Shown here: in pieces, positions 55,878-63,784 of the stretch | Layout of the letters: each line of letters begins with the position of its first letter | Position numbering within the stretch: position 1 is the stretch's first letter | Notes under the pieces: model-generated | Databases searched by the model: none | The model's input: the letters and a program-made list of their open reading frames with translations, nothing else | What the model was told of the DNA's origin: nothing | Assembly (NCBI RefSeq): GCF_009737085.1 | Contig: NZ_WOVL01000008.1 | Coordinates: 1-64,000, forward strand | From: Paenibacillus sp. NEAU-GSW1 | GTDB taxonomy: Bacteria; Bacillota; Bacilli; Paenibacillales; Paenibacillaceae | DNA length: 64,000 nucleotides | Direction of reading: 5' to 3' | Program-made: the position numbers and the translations under genes

Positions 55878-57194
55878 CTAGAGGGTAATTCCGGCGCTGG
55901 CATAACCTGCTACGGCAGTAAAAATTGGATTTGCCCCTACACTTTGTGCAGAAAAAACCATTAATATGCGAGTTTCTGGAGTTACCGGGATTGACAGATC
56001 ACGTGTGATACCATGGATAACTGTACCAAGTGGAAGAGAACCTGTAAGTGTAGGAGCCAGTGTCACAACAGCCTCCTGAATCGGATTAAAGACGTTATTT
56101 GGAGTAGTTGATTCATATAATTGTGCTGTAATCAATATCGATGATGATCCAAGTGCCAGAGCTGTTGTAGTGCTAAAATAGGCCGCAATCGAAGTAACAC
56201 TGCCATCACGAGGAACGGAGAACGCGAAATCATGAATTTCTGCCCCTGCTCCTGTAATATCAATTGGACCTCCTAGTACGTTCACATTGGTTGCAGAGCT
56301 GCCGAAACCAACAAGTCCAGTAATAGTTAAGGCTCCAAGAAGATCAGACTCCAGGATAACCGGAATCCCTGATGCAAATGGAATGATTGAACCAGGGCCT
56401 GTTGCTCCTGTTGGTCCAATAGGCCCTGGAATTCCATCTTCTCCACGTGCTCCTTCGGGTCCTGGAATTCCTGGAATTCCCGGGGGTCCTGGAATTCCAG
56501 GAATTCCAGGAGGTCCAATTTGGCCTTCGATTCCAGGAACTCCTGGAGGTCCTGGAATTCCTTGGAATCCTTGGGGACCTTGGGGGCCAGGAGGTCCTTC
56601 CGCTCCGTCAACTCCAGGAACTCCTTGAACTCCTTGAACTCCCGGGACTCCTTGGAGTCCTTGGGGACCTTGGAGGCCAGGAGGTCCTTCCGCTCCGTCA
56701 GCTCCTGGGGGGCCAGGCTCTCCTCTTTCCCCTGTTTCTCCAGTTGCACCAATTCCACCAGTTGCTCCGGTTGCTCCGGTTGCTCCAGTTGCTCCGGTTG
56801 CTCCTACACCCGGACCTGTCGCACCTGTTGCACCTGTTGCACCTGTTGCTCCCGTTGCTCCCACGCCAGCAGGCCCGATCGGACCTACTGGACCTAATGG
56901 ACCTATCGGACCTACTGGACCTACTGGACCTACTGGACCTATCGGACCTACTAGCCCTCTTTCCCCAACTAATCCCATTGGTCCGGCAGGTGCATTAACA
57001 ATAATCTTAGGAGGAGGGCAAGTTACTTTAACAACCTTCTTCTTTTTCAAGCAAATGATTTTCTTTTTCACTTTGATATTCTTTTTACATTTCAAATATT
57101 TTAACTTCTTTTTCAAACGTCTCTTAGGATGAGATTTAGGATGAGATTTAGGATGAGATTTAGGATGAGATTTAGTACATTGCATACAAGACAC
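55878..57194 (-). CDS. Collagen-like BclB-domain exosporium glycoprotein
   Basis: 438 residues. Residues 1-70 are basic with SHPK repeats and Lys/Cys-rich stretches. About 71-267 is an uninterrupted-looking Gly-X-Y collagen region ([37 protein letters not shown]) rich in Pro and Thr, which can be hydroxylated or glycosylated. Residues 270-438 form the BclB C-terminal domain. The plan resembles Bacillus exosporium filament proteins, though the N-terminus is not the BclA leader. The neighbouring prolyl hydroxylase and glycosyltransferase fit modification of this protein. Expression is probably late in sporulation. Confidence 0.92.
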   Translation of the reverse strand: MSCMQCTKSHPKSHPKSHPKSHPKRRLKKKLKYLKCKKNIKVKKKIICLKKKKVVKVTCPPPKIIVNAPAGPMGLVGERGLVGPIGPVGPVGPVGPIGPLGPVGPIGPAGVGATGATGATGATGATGPGVGATGATGATGATGATGGIGATGETGERGEPGPPGADGAEGPPGLQGPQGLQGVPGVQGVQGVPGVDGAEGPPGPQGPQGFQGIPGPPGVPGIEGQIGPPGIPGIPGPPGIPGIPGPEGARGEDGIPGPIGPTGATGPGSIIPFASGIPVILESDLLGALTITGLVGFGSSATNVNVLGGPIDITGAGAEIHDFAFSVPRDGSVTSIAAYFSTTTALALGSSSILITAQLYESTTPNNVFNPIQEAVVTLAPTLTGSLPLGTVIHGITRDLSIPVTPETRILMVFSAQSVGANPIFTAVAGYASAGITL

Positions 57195-57360
57195 CCTTTC
57201 TCCATGAATTCAATACACCTAGCGATAATTCCCTTCATTTTATGTAATTTATCACGGTATGCATGGGCATACATGATAGGACAATGCGGATTTTATAGTT
57301 ATCTCCCTAGAAGTTGTCCAAACGCCCCCGGGTGTTACATAAGATCTGTCATCGTTTTCC

Positions 57361-57552
57361 GGTGTTGAAGAAACACAAGCGGATATCAGGATTACCCTTG
57401 ATACTTACAGTCATGTACTGCCAAGTATCCACAAAGAAACAGCTCAGAAGTACGGTGATATGCTGTTGCGATTAGAACGCCTATACGTACAAACACCTCC
57501 AAATAGGTCACCACTCCATCAGGAAGGGGACTTACTTGAAGGTGTTTATTAA
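57361..57552 (+). pseudogene. C-terminal remnant of a tyrosine recombinase (integrase)
   Basis: The frame ending at TAA 57552 reads ADIRITLDTYSHVLPSIHKETAQKYGDMLLRL. The LDTYSHVLP segment with its catalytic Tyr is the end of phage-type tyrosine recombinases. The frame is closed upstream at TAA 57340-57342, and the Arg-His-Arg catalytic parts are gone. The remnant supports past integration of a mobile element here, consistent with the tRNA-Ala fragments on both sides. Confidence 0.8.
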
Positions 57553-57560
57553 TTCGTTGC

Positions 57561-58616
57561 TTATTGCTTGAGCAAGGTAACATCCTTACTGTTGACATCC
57601 TTCTCATCGAAAGACGCGCGGAAAGTCGGGAGCAGTTGATCCGCTACCCATTCATGCTTTGCCAACGAACCATTGCCAATATAGATCTCGATATAGTATG
57701 TCTTCTCCGGCAAGCGGAGGATCCAGAATTGGGAGTACGTGACGGAGAATGGTTCATTATGGCCGGCCACAAAACCGACGAAATGACCGTCGTTCGTCTT
57801 CAACGTCCGCTTCTTAACCGTAAACCAGGACGTATGGATTTGCTTCTTCAGTTGCTCCAACGCTTCATCATCCGTCAATGGCTTCCCGCCGTCATCCGTC
57901 CATATCGTAACAATGAAACTAGCGTTTGGATTCGCATTTAGCGATCCACTCCAGTTCCAGACTCCCGGATGGGTCTCGAATCCAAACCAACTTGCGGCGG
58001 TCGGTTCACTCGGGTTATAAAGCGGTGCCGCGATCGACCAGCTATCCTTACTGCTGCCTATACGATTCTTGCCGTCGACCAGAATATCAGCCGCTCTCGT
58101 AATACGAATCGTCTTAGTCTTGCTGTCAAACTTCACTACGGCCTCAAGGGATTCGGCAAATACCCGCAACGGAACCATTAATGAGCCTTGCTTCTCTACC
58201 GCCGGCTGAGGCAGTTTTACGACTTTTCCGCCAACTTGAGCTTCCAGCGCGCCAAGTTTTACTAAAGCACTGTAATCCCGATACGATTTGCTATTCAATG
58301 TGAAAGACTTTTCATGGGCACTATTGAAAAATTGAATTTCCAGATCGAACGCGATCATTAGCGCTCTAACCGGTATCATTGTGACGCCTTTTGTTTCATA
58401 CATACCTTGCACCTTTATTTTTTTGCCATTCACTAAAGCCGTATCGCTGCCCTGCTTCAGCTCAATCTCTATTCCAGCAGGTTGAGCGTCGGCAGCACTT
58501 GCTACCAACGGAGGAGCAGACAGCCCTCCCATTAACAGGGAAACGATAAAGATAACTGCCACCAAACAAGCAATTCCGATTTTCTTCCATTGTTGCGGCA
58601 TAATTTGCAGGTTCAT
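57561..58616 (-). CDS. Secreted copper-amine-oxidase-like stalk-domain protein
   Basis: 351 residues. A signal peptide or membrane anchor lies at about 11-40 (IGIACLVAVIFIVSLLMGG). Residues 50-175 hold a copper amine oxidase N-terminal-like (stalk) domain: ALVNGKKIKVQGMYETKGVTMIPVRALMIAF and GSLMVPLRVFAESLEAVVKFDSKTKTIRI, which is very common in Paenibacillus surface proteins. The rest (about 180-351) is a beta-rich domain I do not recognise (SWSIAAPLYNPSEPTAASWFG). No enzyme activity is implied by the stalk domain. It ends 9 bases from the integrase remnant, which is on the other strand. Confidence 0.85.
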   Translation of the reverse strand: MNLQIMPQQWKKIGIACLVAVIFIVSLLMGGLSAPPLVASAADAQPAGIEIELKQGSDTALVNGKKIKVQGMYETKGVTMIPVRALMIAFDLEIQFFNSAHEKSFTLNSKSYRDYSALVKLGALEAQVGGKVVKLPQPAVEKQGSLMVPLRVFAESLEAVVKFDSKTKTIRITRAADILVDGKNRIGSSKDSWSIAAPLYNPSEPTAASWFGFETHPGVWNWSGSLNANPNASFIVTIWTDDGGKPLTDDEALEQLKKQIHTSWFTVKKRTLKTNDGHFVGFVAGHNEPFSVTYSQFWILRLPEKTYYIEIYIGNGSLAKHEWVADQLLPTFRASFDEKDVNSKDVTLLKQ

Positions 58617-58872
58617 TGTAATGCGTACCTCCTATTTTTTACTCTAGAAAACTGTAAAGCTAGTAAAAGGATTTCATTCACTCCATAATATTTCGAAATT
58701 AATTGTATTTCAATCCTACTTTATACATAATTTTCTACCTCTCATTTTTAACAAAACTAAGTCGATATCCCCTACGATACCACCAATTACTAATTATTTA
58801 CAACGAAAGAGTACTAATAGTATTTCATGAAAACAAAAAAAACGACATTTCTGCCGTTTGTGTTACAAGTGT

Positions 58873-58946
58873 TGGTGGAGCTAGGCGGAATCGAACCGCC
58901 GACTGATCGCTGCCAGCGACCTGTTTTCCCCCTAAACTATAGCCCC
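58873..58946 (-). tRNA. tRNA-Ala(GGC)
   Basis: 74 bases with encoded CCA and a full cloverleaf: acceptor GGGGCTA/TAGCTCC with the G3-U70 pair that marks alanine tRNAs, D-stem GTTT/AAAC, anticodon arm GGTCG-CTGGCAG-CGATC (anticodon GGC), and T-arm GGCGG-TTCGATT-CCGCC. The D-arm (TAGTTTAGGGGGAAAACA) is unlike the usual Firmicute tRNA-Ala (AGCTCAGCTGGGAGAGC), which is present in the fragment 72 bases upstream. It may be an acquired tRNA. Confidence 0.8.
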
Positions 58947-59017
58947 ATATGCTTTTTATTTACGTCCCACGTCGCATACAATTCTTCAGGGGTGTTTCAT
59001 GGTAGTGTAACCACCTA

Positions 59018-59047
59018 GATGCGCTCTCCCAGCTGAGCTAAGGCCCC
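59018..59047 (-). pseudogene. tRNA-Ala gene fragment, 5' part
   Basis: The minus strand starts GGGGCCTTAGCTCAGCTGG and continues GAGAGCGCATC, the acceptor strand and D-arm of a normal tRNA-Ala. It then departs from tRNA sequence (TAGGTGGTTACAC). Its acceptor strand can pair with the 3' fragment at 52790-52853 (GGGGCCT with GGGCTCC, keeping G3-U70). The two pieces look like parts of one ancestral gene. Confidence 0.75.
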
Positions 59048-59181
59048 TAATATAACGATAGATTAGATGTTAGCATGGACGAGTACTCCTGTCAATATTA
59101 GGATTTCCACCTTTGCACGCACCCCATTTCCGCAAGACCCTCTTGACGTTACCCAACCAGAAATATACAATCAACTCAAGA

Positions 59182-59197
59182 AACTAAATACTTAGTT
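59182..59197. promoter_or_regulatory. ArsR operator-like palindrome before arsR
   Basis: AACTAA-ATAC-TTAGTT, exact six-base arms, 25 bases before the ArsR-type start. A matching site lies at 59597-59610. Confidence 0.65.
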
Positions 59198-59222
59198 ATT
59201 TCGCCACATTGGAGTGAACGTC

Positions 59223-59564
59223 ATGGAAAAGCCGGATACAACCGCACTAGAGCTACAAGTTCATCAACAGCTAAGGGAATGCAGTCCTGTTTTTCTCGCG
59301 CTGGCCGATCCGGTTCGTCAAGATATTATTATGATGTTAACGAAGCACGACTCACTGAATGTAGCCCAAATTACGGAACGGTCGCCCATGTCTCGATCGG
59401 CGATCTCTCACCACCTCAAAATTTTGCGCCAAGCAGGTCTCATCGCTTCTAACAAAATCGGAACCGAAATTTATTATGAGCTCGACATCGTCGCCCCTAT
59501 CGCCCAACTTAAAGCATTCCTTGACACCTCAGAGCAAATTATAGCGCTCAAATCCGAAGAATAA
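59223..59564 (+). CDS. ArsR family regulator
   Basis: About 113 residues from ATG 59223 (GGAG eight bases before). The winged helix is ALADPVRQDIIMMLTKHDSLNVAQITERSPMSRSAISHHLKILRQAGLIASNKIGTEIYYEL. The metal-binding ELCVCDL motif of ArsR/SmtB metal sensors is absent (NVAQITER instead), so it probably senses something other than arsenite. It is followed 96 bases later by an SDR gene with a similar operator-like site, so both are likely its targets. Confidence 0.9.
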   Translation: MEKPDTTALELQVHQQLRECSPVFLALADPVRQDIIMMLTKHDSLNVAQITERSPMSRSAISHHLKILRQAGLIASNKIGTEIYYELDIVAPIAQLKAFLDTSEQIIALKSEE

Positions 59565-59596
59565 GCTGCACGGCAGCTTTCTTTTTGAATTAAATG

Positions 59597-59610
59597 ACTA
59601 AATAATTAGT
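59597..59610. promoter_or_regulatory. ArsR operator-like palindrome before the SDR gene
   Basis: ACTAA-ATAA-TTAGT, exact arms, then TTATTCGGTTATTTGGTTATTT repeats in part. It matches the site at 59182-59197 and is 51 bases before the SDR start. Confidence 0.65.
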
Positions 59611-59660
59611 TATTCGGTTATTTGGTTATTTAAATATATATGCTTAGGAGGCCATTATTT

Positions 59661-60440
59661 ATGAAAACAGTGCTTATTACAGGTGCATCGAGCGGTATAG
59701 GCAAGGAATTCGCCGAAATTTTTGCCAGCGAAGGTTATCAGGTTATACTCGCATCGCGAAGTGAAGAGAAACTGAATGAAGTCGCCAGCTATTTGCTTGA
59801 AAGTTATCGGACGGAAACGGTCATTATACCAGTCGATTTGGCACAATACGATGGTGCCCGTCTTCTCTATGAGGAAGTAAAAAGACGCTCCCTTGAGGTC
59901 GACGTGCTGATCAATAACGCAGGAATCGGCTCTTATGGTTTTCTGCATAAGCTGGACGTCCAATCGGAGCTTGATATGCTCCAGCTCAATGTGCACTCCC
60001 TTTCCCATTTAATGATGCTGTTCCTACGCGACATGGTCGCTCGAAATAACGGCTACATTCTGAATGTCGGATCAACGACATCCTTCTACGCTTGTCCGCT
60101 CAGCGCCAATTATTCCGCCTCCAAAGCTTTTGTCCTCTCGCTTACGGAAGCTGTCGCGAACGAGCTCGCCGGCACAGGCGTAAGCGTAACTGCGCTTTGT
60201 CCGGGAGGAACGGGCACAGCCTTTTTCCAAAAAGCCAAGATGGATAAACAACGGGTCGCGAAACCCAAGAGTCTCATGCAAGCAAATAAGGTAGCTCGTG
60301 TAGGCTATAATGCGCTCATGCAGCGCAAAACGTTTGTCATACCGGGATTGCAAAACTGGCTTCTGGCCCAAGCGCCGCGCATTTTCCCAAGAAAGCTGAC
60401 GACTTCCGTTACGCGCAAAGTTCTCGAGCAAACGCAATAA
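59661..60440 (+). CDS. Short-chain dehydrogenase/reductase (YqjQ/DltE-like)
   Basis: About 259 residues from ATG 59661, with AGGAGG ten bases upstream. TGASSGIGKEFAEIFA binds the cofactor. LINNAGIGSYG, NVGSTTSF (Ser) and YSASKAFV (Tyr/Lys) complete the catalytic set. LCPGGTGTAFFQKAKM and the basic tail match the DltE/YqjQ-like branch, often annotated as oxidoreductases of unknown substrate. It seems to form a small regulon with the ArsR-type protein. Confidence 0.9.
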   Translation: MKTVLITGASSGIGKEFAEIFASEGYQVILASRSEEKLNEVASYLLESYRTETVIIPVDLAQYDGARLLYEEVKRRSLEVDVLINNAGIGSYGFLHKLDVQSELDMLQLNVHSLSHLMMLFLRDMVARNNGYILNVGSTTSFYACPLSANYSASKAFVLSLTEAVANELAGTGVSVTALCPGGTGTAFFQKAKMDKQRVAKPKSLMQANKVARVGYNALMQRKTFVIPGLQNWLLAQAPRIFPRKLTTSVTRKVLEQTQ

Positions 60441-60517
60441 ACCTATTTCGCTAGTTTGTTCCAAATATATTATCGCGATGCTGTCAAATCCCTACTGCCT
60501 ATCCCACCATCGGACGG

Positions 60518-60704
60518 TGTAAGACCGAAACTGGCCTTACAATTACGAAAATGACTTCGACCTACACCTGTAAGGACAAAATCGGCCTTACAGTGTTACA
60601 AATAACTGTTCTATACCTATAAACGCGTGATGTAAGACCGAAACTGGACTTACAATCGCGAAAGTGAATCTTCTAGCTACTGTAAGTACAAATTCGGCCT
60701 AACA
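60518..60704. repeat. Four TGTAAG...CTTACA palindromes in a doubled unit
   Basis: 24-base imperfect palindromes at 60518-60541, 60569-60592, 60631-60654 and 60681-60704, each TGTAAG-N12-CTTACA or close. The first and third share the core ACCGAAACTGG; the second and fourth share ACAAAxTCGGCCT. The spacer inside each pair also matches (CGAAAATGA and CGAAAGTGA), so the real unit is about 75 bases, present twice. It fills most of the 360-base gap between the SDR and nrdR genes. Confidence 0.85.
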
Positions 60705-60727
60705 GCTACGTACGGCAGCTAAACACA

Positions 60728-60767
60728 AAACCGCCTCGACAGTCCAATTTGACCATCGAGGCGGTTT
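60728..60767 (-). terminator. Terminator of nrdR
   Basis: AAACCGCCTCGA (60728-60739) and its exact complement (60756-60767) with a 16-base loop, 32 bases after the nrdR stop. It could serve the convergent SDR gene too. Confidence 0.75.
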
Positions 60768-60799
60768 CAACTCAAATATTTCCAACCAACTTGTCTATT

Positions 60800-61279
60800 C
60801 TACCCTTGTCCATTCCCGTTAAGCGGATCTTTGGATAAAAGGCTGCTCAGTTCCTTCATAAACATGTCGATATCTTTGAACTGGCGATATACCGAAGCAA
60901 ACCGGACGTAAGCCACTTCGTCAACCGGATAAAGCTGGCCCATTACGATCCCGCCGATATCACGGCTTTCCACCTCAGCAAGAGCCGTCGTGCGAAGCTC
61001 CTTTTCAACCTCGGATACGATCACCTCAAGGCGCTCCACCGATACCGGACGCTTCTCGCAAGCACGAATCAATCCGCGCAAAATTTTATCGCGGCTGAAT
61101 TCCTCGCGGCTGCCGTCTTTCTTAATGACGATCAGAGGCGTTTCTTCAATCATCTCGAAGGTCGTAAAACGGCGGCTGCACTTTTCACATTCGCGTCTGC
61201 GGCGGATCGACTTGTTTTCATTGGCCGGTCTCGAATCGAGCACTTTAGTGCCGGCATAGTCGCAATAAGGGCATTTCAT
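60800..61279 (-). CDS. nrdR: Ribonucleotide reductase regulator NrdR
   Basis: 159 residues. It represses ribonucleotide reductase genes according to ATP/dATP levels. The N-terminal zinc ribbon CPYCDY...[12 protein letters not shown] has four Cys at expected positions, and the ATP-cone domain begins [32 protein letters not shown]. The length is usual. In Bacilli nrdR is near coaE and mutM, as here. The C-terminal [13 protein letters not shown] tail is typical of Paenibacillus. Confidence 0.97.
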   Translation of the reverse strand: MKCPYCDYAGTKVLDSRPANENKSIRRRRECEKCSRRFTTFEMIEETPLIVIKKDGSREEFSRDKILRGLIRACEKRPVSVERLEVIVSEVEKELRTTALAEVESRDIGGIVMGQLYPVDEVAYVRFASVYRQFKDIDMFMKELSSLLSKDPLNGNGQG

Positions 61280-61392
61280 AACCTGTCACTTCCTTTCTTG
61301 ATCAATTGGATAAATTCCCATAGCTTACCTGTAATGAAGTTTCGTAAAACGCACATAATACATTTACCAACCGCAAGGAGGTGACACATACA

Positions 61393-61596
61393 ATGGCTAG
61401 CAGCAACCAACTCGTTGTTCCACAAGCATCGGCAGCTCTTGATCGACTGAAATATGAAGTTGCTCAAGAACTGGGTATCGCTCTTCCGCAAGACGGATAC
61501 GGCGGTAACCTTTTGACTAAAGATGCGGGCTCCATCGGGGGTTCCATCACTCGTCGCCTGGTGCAAATCGCCGAGCAATCCCTTGCCGGAAAATAA
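61393..61596 (+). CDS. Small acid-soluble spore protein, alpha/beta type
   Basis: 67 residues from ATG 61393 (AGGAGGTGA upstream). It coats and protects DNA in dormant spores. Family marks are LDRLKYEVAQELGIA (with the germination protease site E-[LIV]-A-like region) and GGNLLTKDAGSIGGSITRRLVQIAEQSL. It is a single-gene unit expected to be transcribed by sigma-G in the forespore. It gives firm evidence of a spore former. Confidence 0.95.
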   Translation: MASSNQLVVPQASAALDRLKYEVAQELGIALPQDGYGGNLLTKDAGSIGGSITRRLVQIAEQSLAGK

Positions 61597-61620
61597 CGAT
61601 TTCATCAGTCATGTATAACT

Positions 61621-61670
61621 AGAAGCTTTGGCTGGTCCCGTCCTGAAGCGGCGGACAGCCAAAGCTTCTT
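61621..61670. terminator. Terminator between the spore protein and transglycosylase genes
   Basis: AGAAGCTTTGGCTG and its complement CAGCCAAAGCTTCT with a GC-rich loop of 21 bases. It serves the plus-strand spore protein gene and may serve the minus-strand operon. Confidence 0.8.
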
Positions 61671-61701
61671 CCATTTTCACAGTCAAATGAAACAATCCGT
61701 A

Positions 61702-62268
61702 CTACAACGTCGGATAAAGCTCTTTGTACTTATTATAATAATAAATAACGCGTTGTACATAGTGCCGCGTTTCTCCGAAAGGAATCCGGTTCACCGATTC
61801 CGCTTTGCCGTCCCAACGGCCGCTGTCCAGCCATTTCCGCACATTGCCGGGTCCGGCATTGTAGGCAGCGATGGCTGCCACTTTATTTTGCCCAAATTGC
61901 TTGTGAAGCGAATTCAAATACCAGGTACCGATTTCGATACTGACATCGGGCCGATGCTGCAGCATTTCAGGCGTTACTTCCTCGAAGCCCGCTTTGTCGA
62001 TGACCCATTCCGCTGTTTCCGGCATAATTTGCATCAGTCCAAGCGCCCCCTTAGGGGATACCTTGCCGTTGGAAAAATTCGTTTCCGCTCGAATGATCGC
62101 CGCCACTAAATGCGGCTCGACATTATAATTCGAAGAGCTTGCCCGTATGTCTTCCTTATATTGAATCGGATACATCCATCTGGCGATCCAATCCGAGTTC
62201 AAGAACATAACGGCAACAAAGCCGATGACGAGCACCAAAAACACTCTTTTCTTCAGCAGCCGCCTCAT
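61702..62268 (-). CDS. Lytic transglycosylase (SLT domain)
   Basis: 188 residues with an N-terminal membrane anchor (about 8-24). The goose-lysozyme-like SLT domain has the catalytic Glu62 in IIRAETNFSNGKVSPKGALGLMQIMPETA and the AAYNAGPGNVRKWL motif. It cleaves peptidoglycan outside the membrane. The start overlaps the coaE stop by four bases. This coaE-transglycosylase pair is usual in Paenibacillus and relatives (compare B. subtilis YjbJ-type proteins). Confidence 0.93.
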   Translation of the reverse strand: MRRLLKKRVFLVLVIGFVAVMFLNSDWIARWMYPIQYKEDIRASSSNYNVEPHLVAAIIRAETNFSNGKVSPKGALGLMQIMPETAEWVIDKAGFEEVTPEMLQHRPDVSIEIGTWYLNSLHKQFGQNKVAAIAAYNAGPGNVRKWLDSGRWDGKAESVNRIPFGETRHYVQRVIYYYNKYKELYPTL

Positions 62269-62864
62269 ACAAGCCTCATATTCTGCATAAAGCTGTCAAT
62301 ATGCCGTTCCGTATCCTCCAGCGTTCCACTGTTGTCGATGACCCATTCGGCTCGTCTTTTCTTTTCTTCAATATCCATTTGCAAACCGATCCGTCGAGAC
62401 GCTTCATCAGCCGAGATCGAATTGCGCTTCATCAGCCGCTCTTGCTGAATCCGTTCCGGCACATAGGCGACCATTACGCCTTCATATTGCTTGTCCTGTC
62501 CGGTTTCATACAGAAGCGGAATATCTGCAACGATCAGCTTATTCGGGAAATCCGCTTCATACTGGGCAATACGCTGCTTCATTCGTTCACGAATCGCCGG
62601 GTGGAGAATCCCTTCGAGCTGAGCAAGCATTTCTTTATCCTTAAATACAATAGCGCCAAGCGCCGCGCGGTCAAGCGTTCCGTCTTCCTTATGTATGACG
62701 GCTTGTCCGAACTTAGAGGCGACAGCCTCTAAAGCCGGTTCACCGGGCATAACGACTTCTCTGGCGACTTGATCAGCATCGACCAGCAATGCCCCGCGCT
62801 CCACTAACATAGATGCCACGGTGCTTTTGCCGGTTGCGATACCGCCGGTTAAACCGATCTTCAT
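62265..62864 (-). CDS. coaE: Dephospho-CoA kinase
   Basis: 199 residues. Last step of coenzyme A synthesis: phosphorylation of dephospho-CoA. P-loop GGIATGKS is at 7-14, DADQVAREVVMPG binds substrate, and VVADIPLLYETGQ and RNSISADEASRRIGLQMDIEEKKRRAEWVIDNSGTLEDTERHI are family hallmarks. It lies 26 bases after ytaF and overlaps the transglycosylase gene. Confidence 0.97.
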   Translation of the reverse strand: MKIGLTGGIATGKSTVASMLVERGALLVDADQVAREVVMPGEPALEAVASKFGQAVIHKEDGTLDRAALGAIVFKDKEMLAQLEGILHPAIRERMKQRIAQYEADFPNKLIVADIPLLYETGQDKQYEGVMVAYVPERIQQERLMKRNSISADEASRRIGLQMDIEEKKRRAEWVIDNSGTLEDTERHIDSFMQNMRLV

Positions 62865-62890
62865 AAGCTTTCACCCCGATCATCTTACGT

Positions 62891-63613
62891 TTAAAAAAGC
62901 TTCATAATGCCTAATACGATTAACAAAATGCCTGGCAGCACCGACAGCGCCTGCATGCCGCGCCAACTCGAGAACCGAAAGCCAAAGCGTATTCCGCTCA
63001 TCAAGAAAAGCGCGCTCGCCGCTGCGATCACGACCGCCGTCAATAGCGACGGCAATCCGATCATTGCTGCGCCGATGCCAGCCCCGAATGCGTCGAGCGA
63101 CAAGGCTACGCCGAGCGTTATAGCTTCCGACGCCGAGATCGTGCCGGATTTATCGACGTCTGCAGCTTGCGGCGTCCGCAATATTTGAATCACGAGGCCT
63201 AGCCGCTTCATTTCGACGATCACGACAAGCACCGGATGCGCAAGCTCAGCAGCTGCTGCAGAACCGGATCCAGAGTCGAAACCGGAATCCGAGGCGCCCT
63301 CTGCTCCTTCGGCTGCCGATCCGCTTCCTTCCTGATGCTTCTTGCCCCGGCGAAGCTGCAGCAACGCCCATACGCCGATACTGACCAGCAATACGGCGCC
63401 AATTAACCGAGCGGCAAAAGGCGGCAAATATCCGGTAATCCATGATCCTACCTGCATCGACAGCCAAATAATAAGCCCCGAGCAAAGCGCGATGATCAAC
63501 ACCGAAAATACCGGTATCCGAATTTTTCGCAGTCCGTAAGTTACGCCTACGCCAAAACCGTCGACACTAACGGCAAATGCAAGCGCCAGCAAAGATGCAA
63601 AATGCGCGAACAA
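62891..63613 (-). CDS. ytaF: Sporulation membrane protein YtaF
   Basis: About 240 residues from TTG 63613, which has GGGAGGG at the right distance; a longer start at 63676 would add a basic, non-conserved stretch. Six membrane segments in two repeats, each with the MntP-like motif (SVDGFGVGVTYGLRK and SLDAFGAGIGAAMIG). The middle has a low-complexity Gly/Ser/Ala/Glu loop (GSGSAAEGAEGASDSGFDSGSGSA) not essential to the family. YtaF is a conserved sporulation-associated protein, possibly a cation transporter. It lies between mutM and coaE as in Bacillus. Confidence 0.9.
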   Translation of the reverse strand: MFAHFASLLALAFAVSVDGFGVGVTYGLRKIRIPVFSVLIIALCSGLIIWLSMQVGSWITGYLPPFAARLIGAVLLVSIGVWALLQLRRGKKHQEGSGSAAEGAEGASDSGFDSGSGSAAAAELAHPVLVVIVEMKRLGLVIQILRTPQAADVDKSGTISASEAITLGVALSLDAFGAGIGAAMIGLPSLLTAVVIAAASALFLMSGIRFGFRFSSWRGMQALSVLPGILLIVLGIMKLF

Positions 63614-63784
63614 CTCGCGTCCCTCCCCGCAATCGGACGTCCGCCGCCGTTCCCGAAATGAGTAACGGAACAGCAATCAAGACATCCGCCTATTGTTCGT
63701 AACACCAATAGCATATGCGGGAGCGGGGCGACGGTGCATCGCGCACGGCCTTTCTCCTTCATCAAGCGGCCTTAAGCATTCGTT

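Noticed and set aside
56287..56998. Plus-strand Gly/Pro- and Leu-rich frames over the collagen-like gene
   Set aside because: The repeat DNA gives long low-complexity frames on both strands; only the minus strand has start, basic N-terminus and BclB domain.
60518..60704. Possible CRISPR array
   Set aside because: The repeats are palindromic and alternate in two types, and the spacers are themselves similar. No cas gene is nearby.
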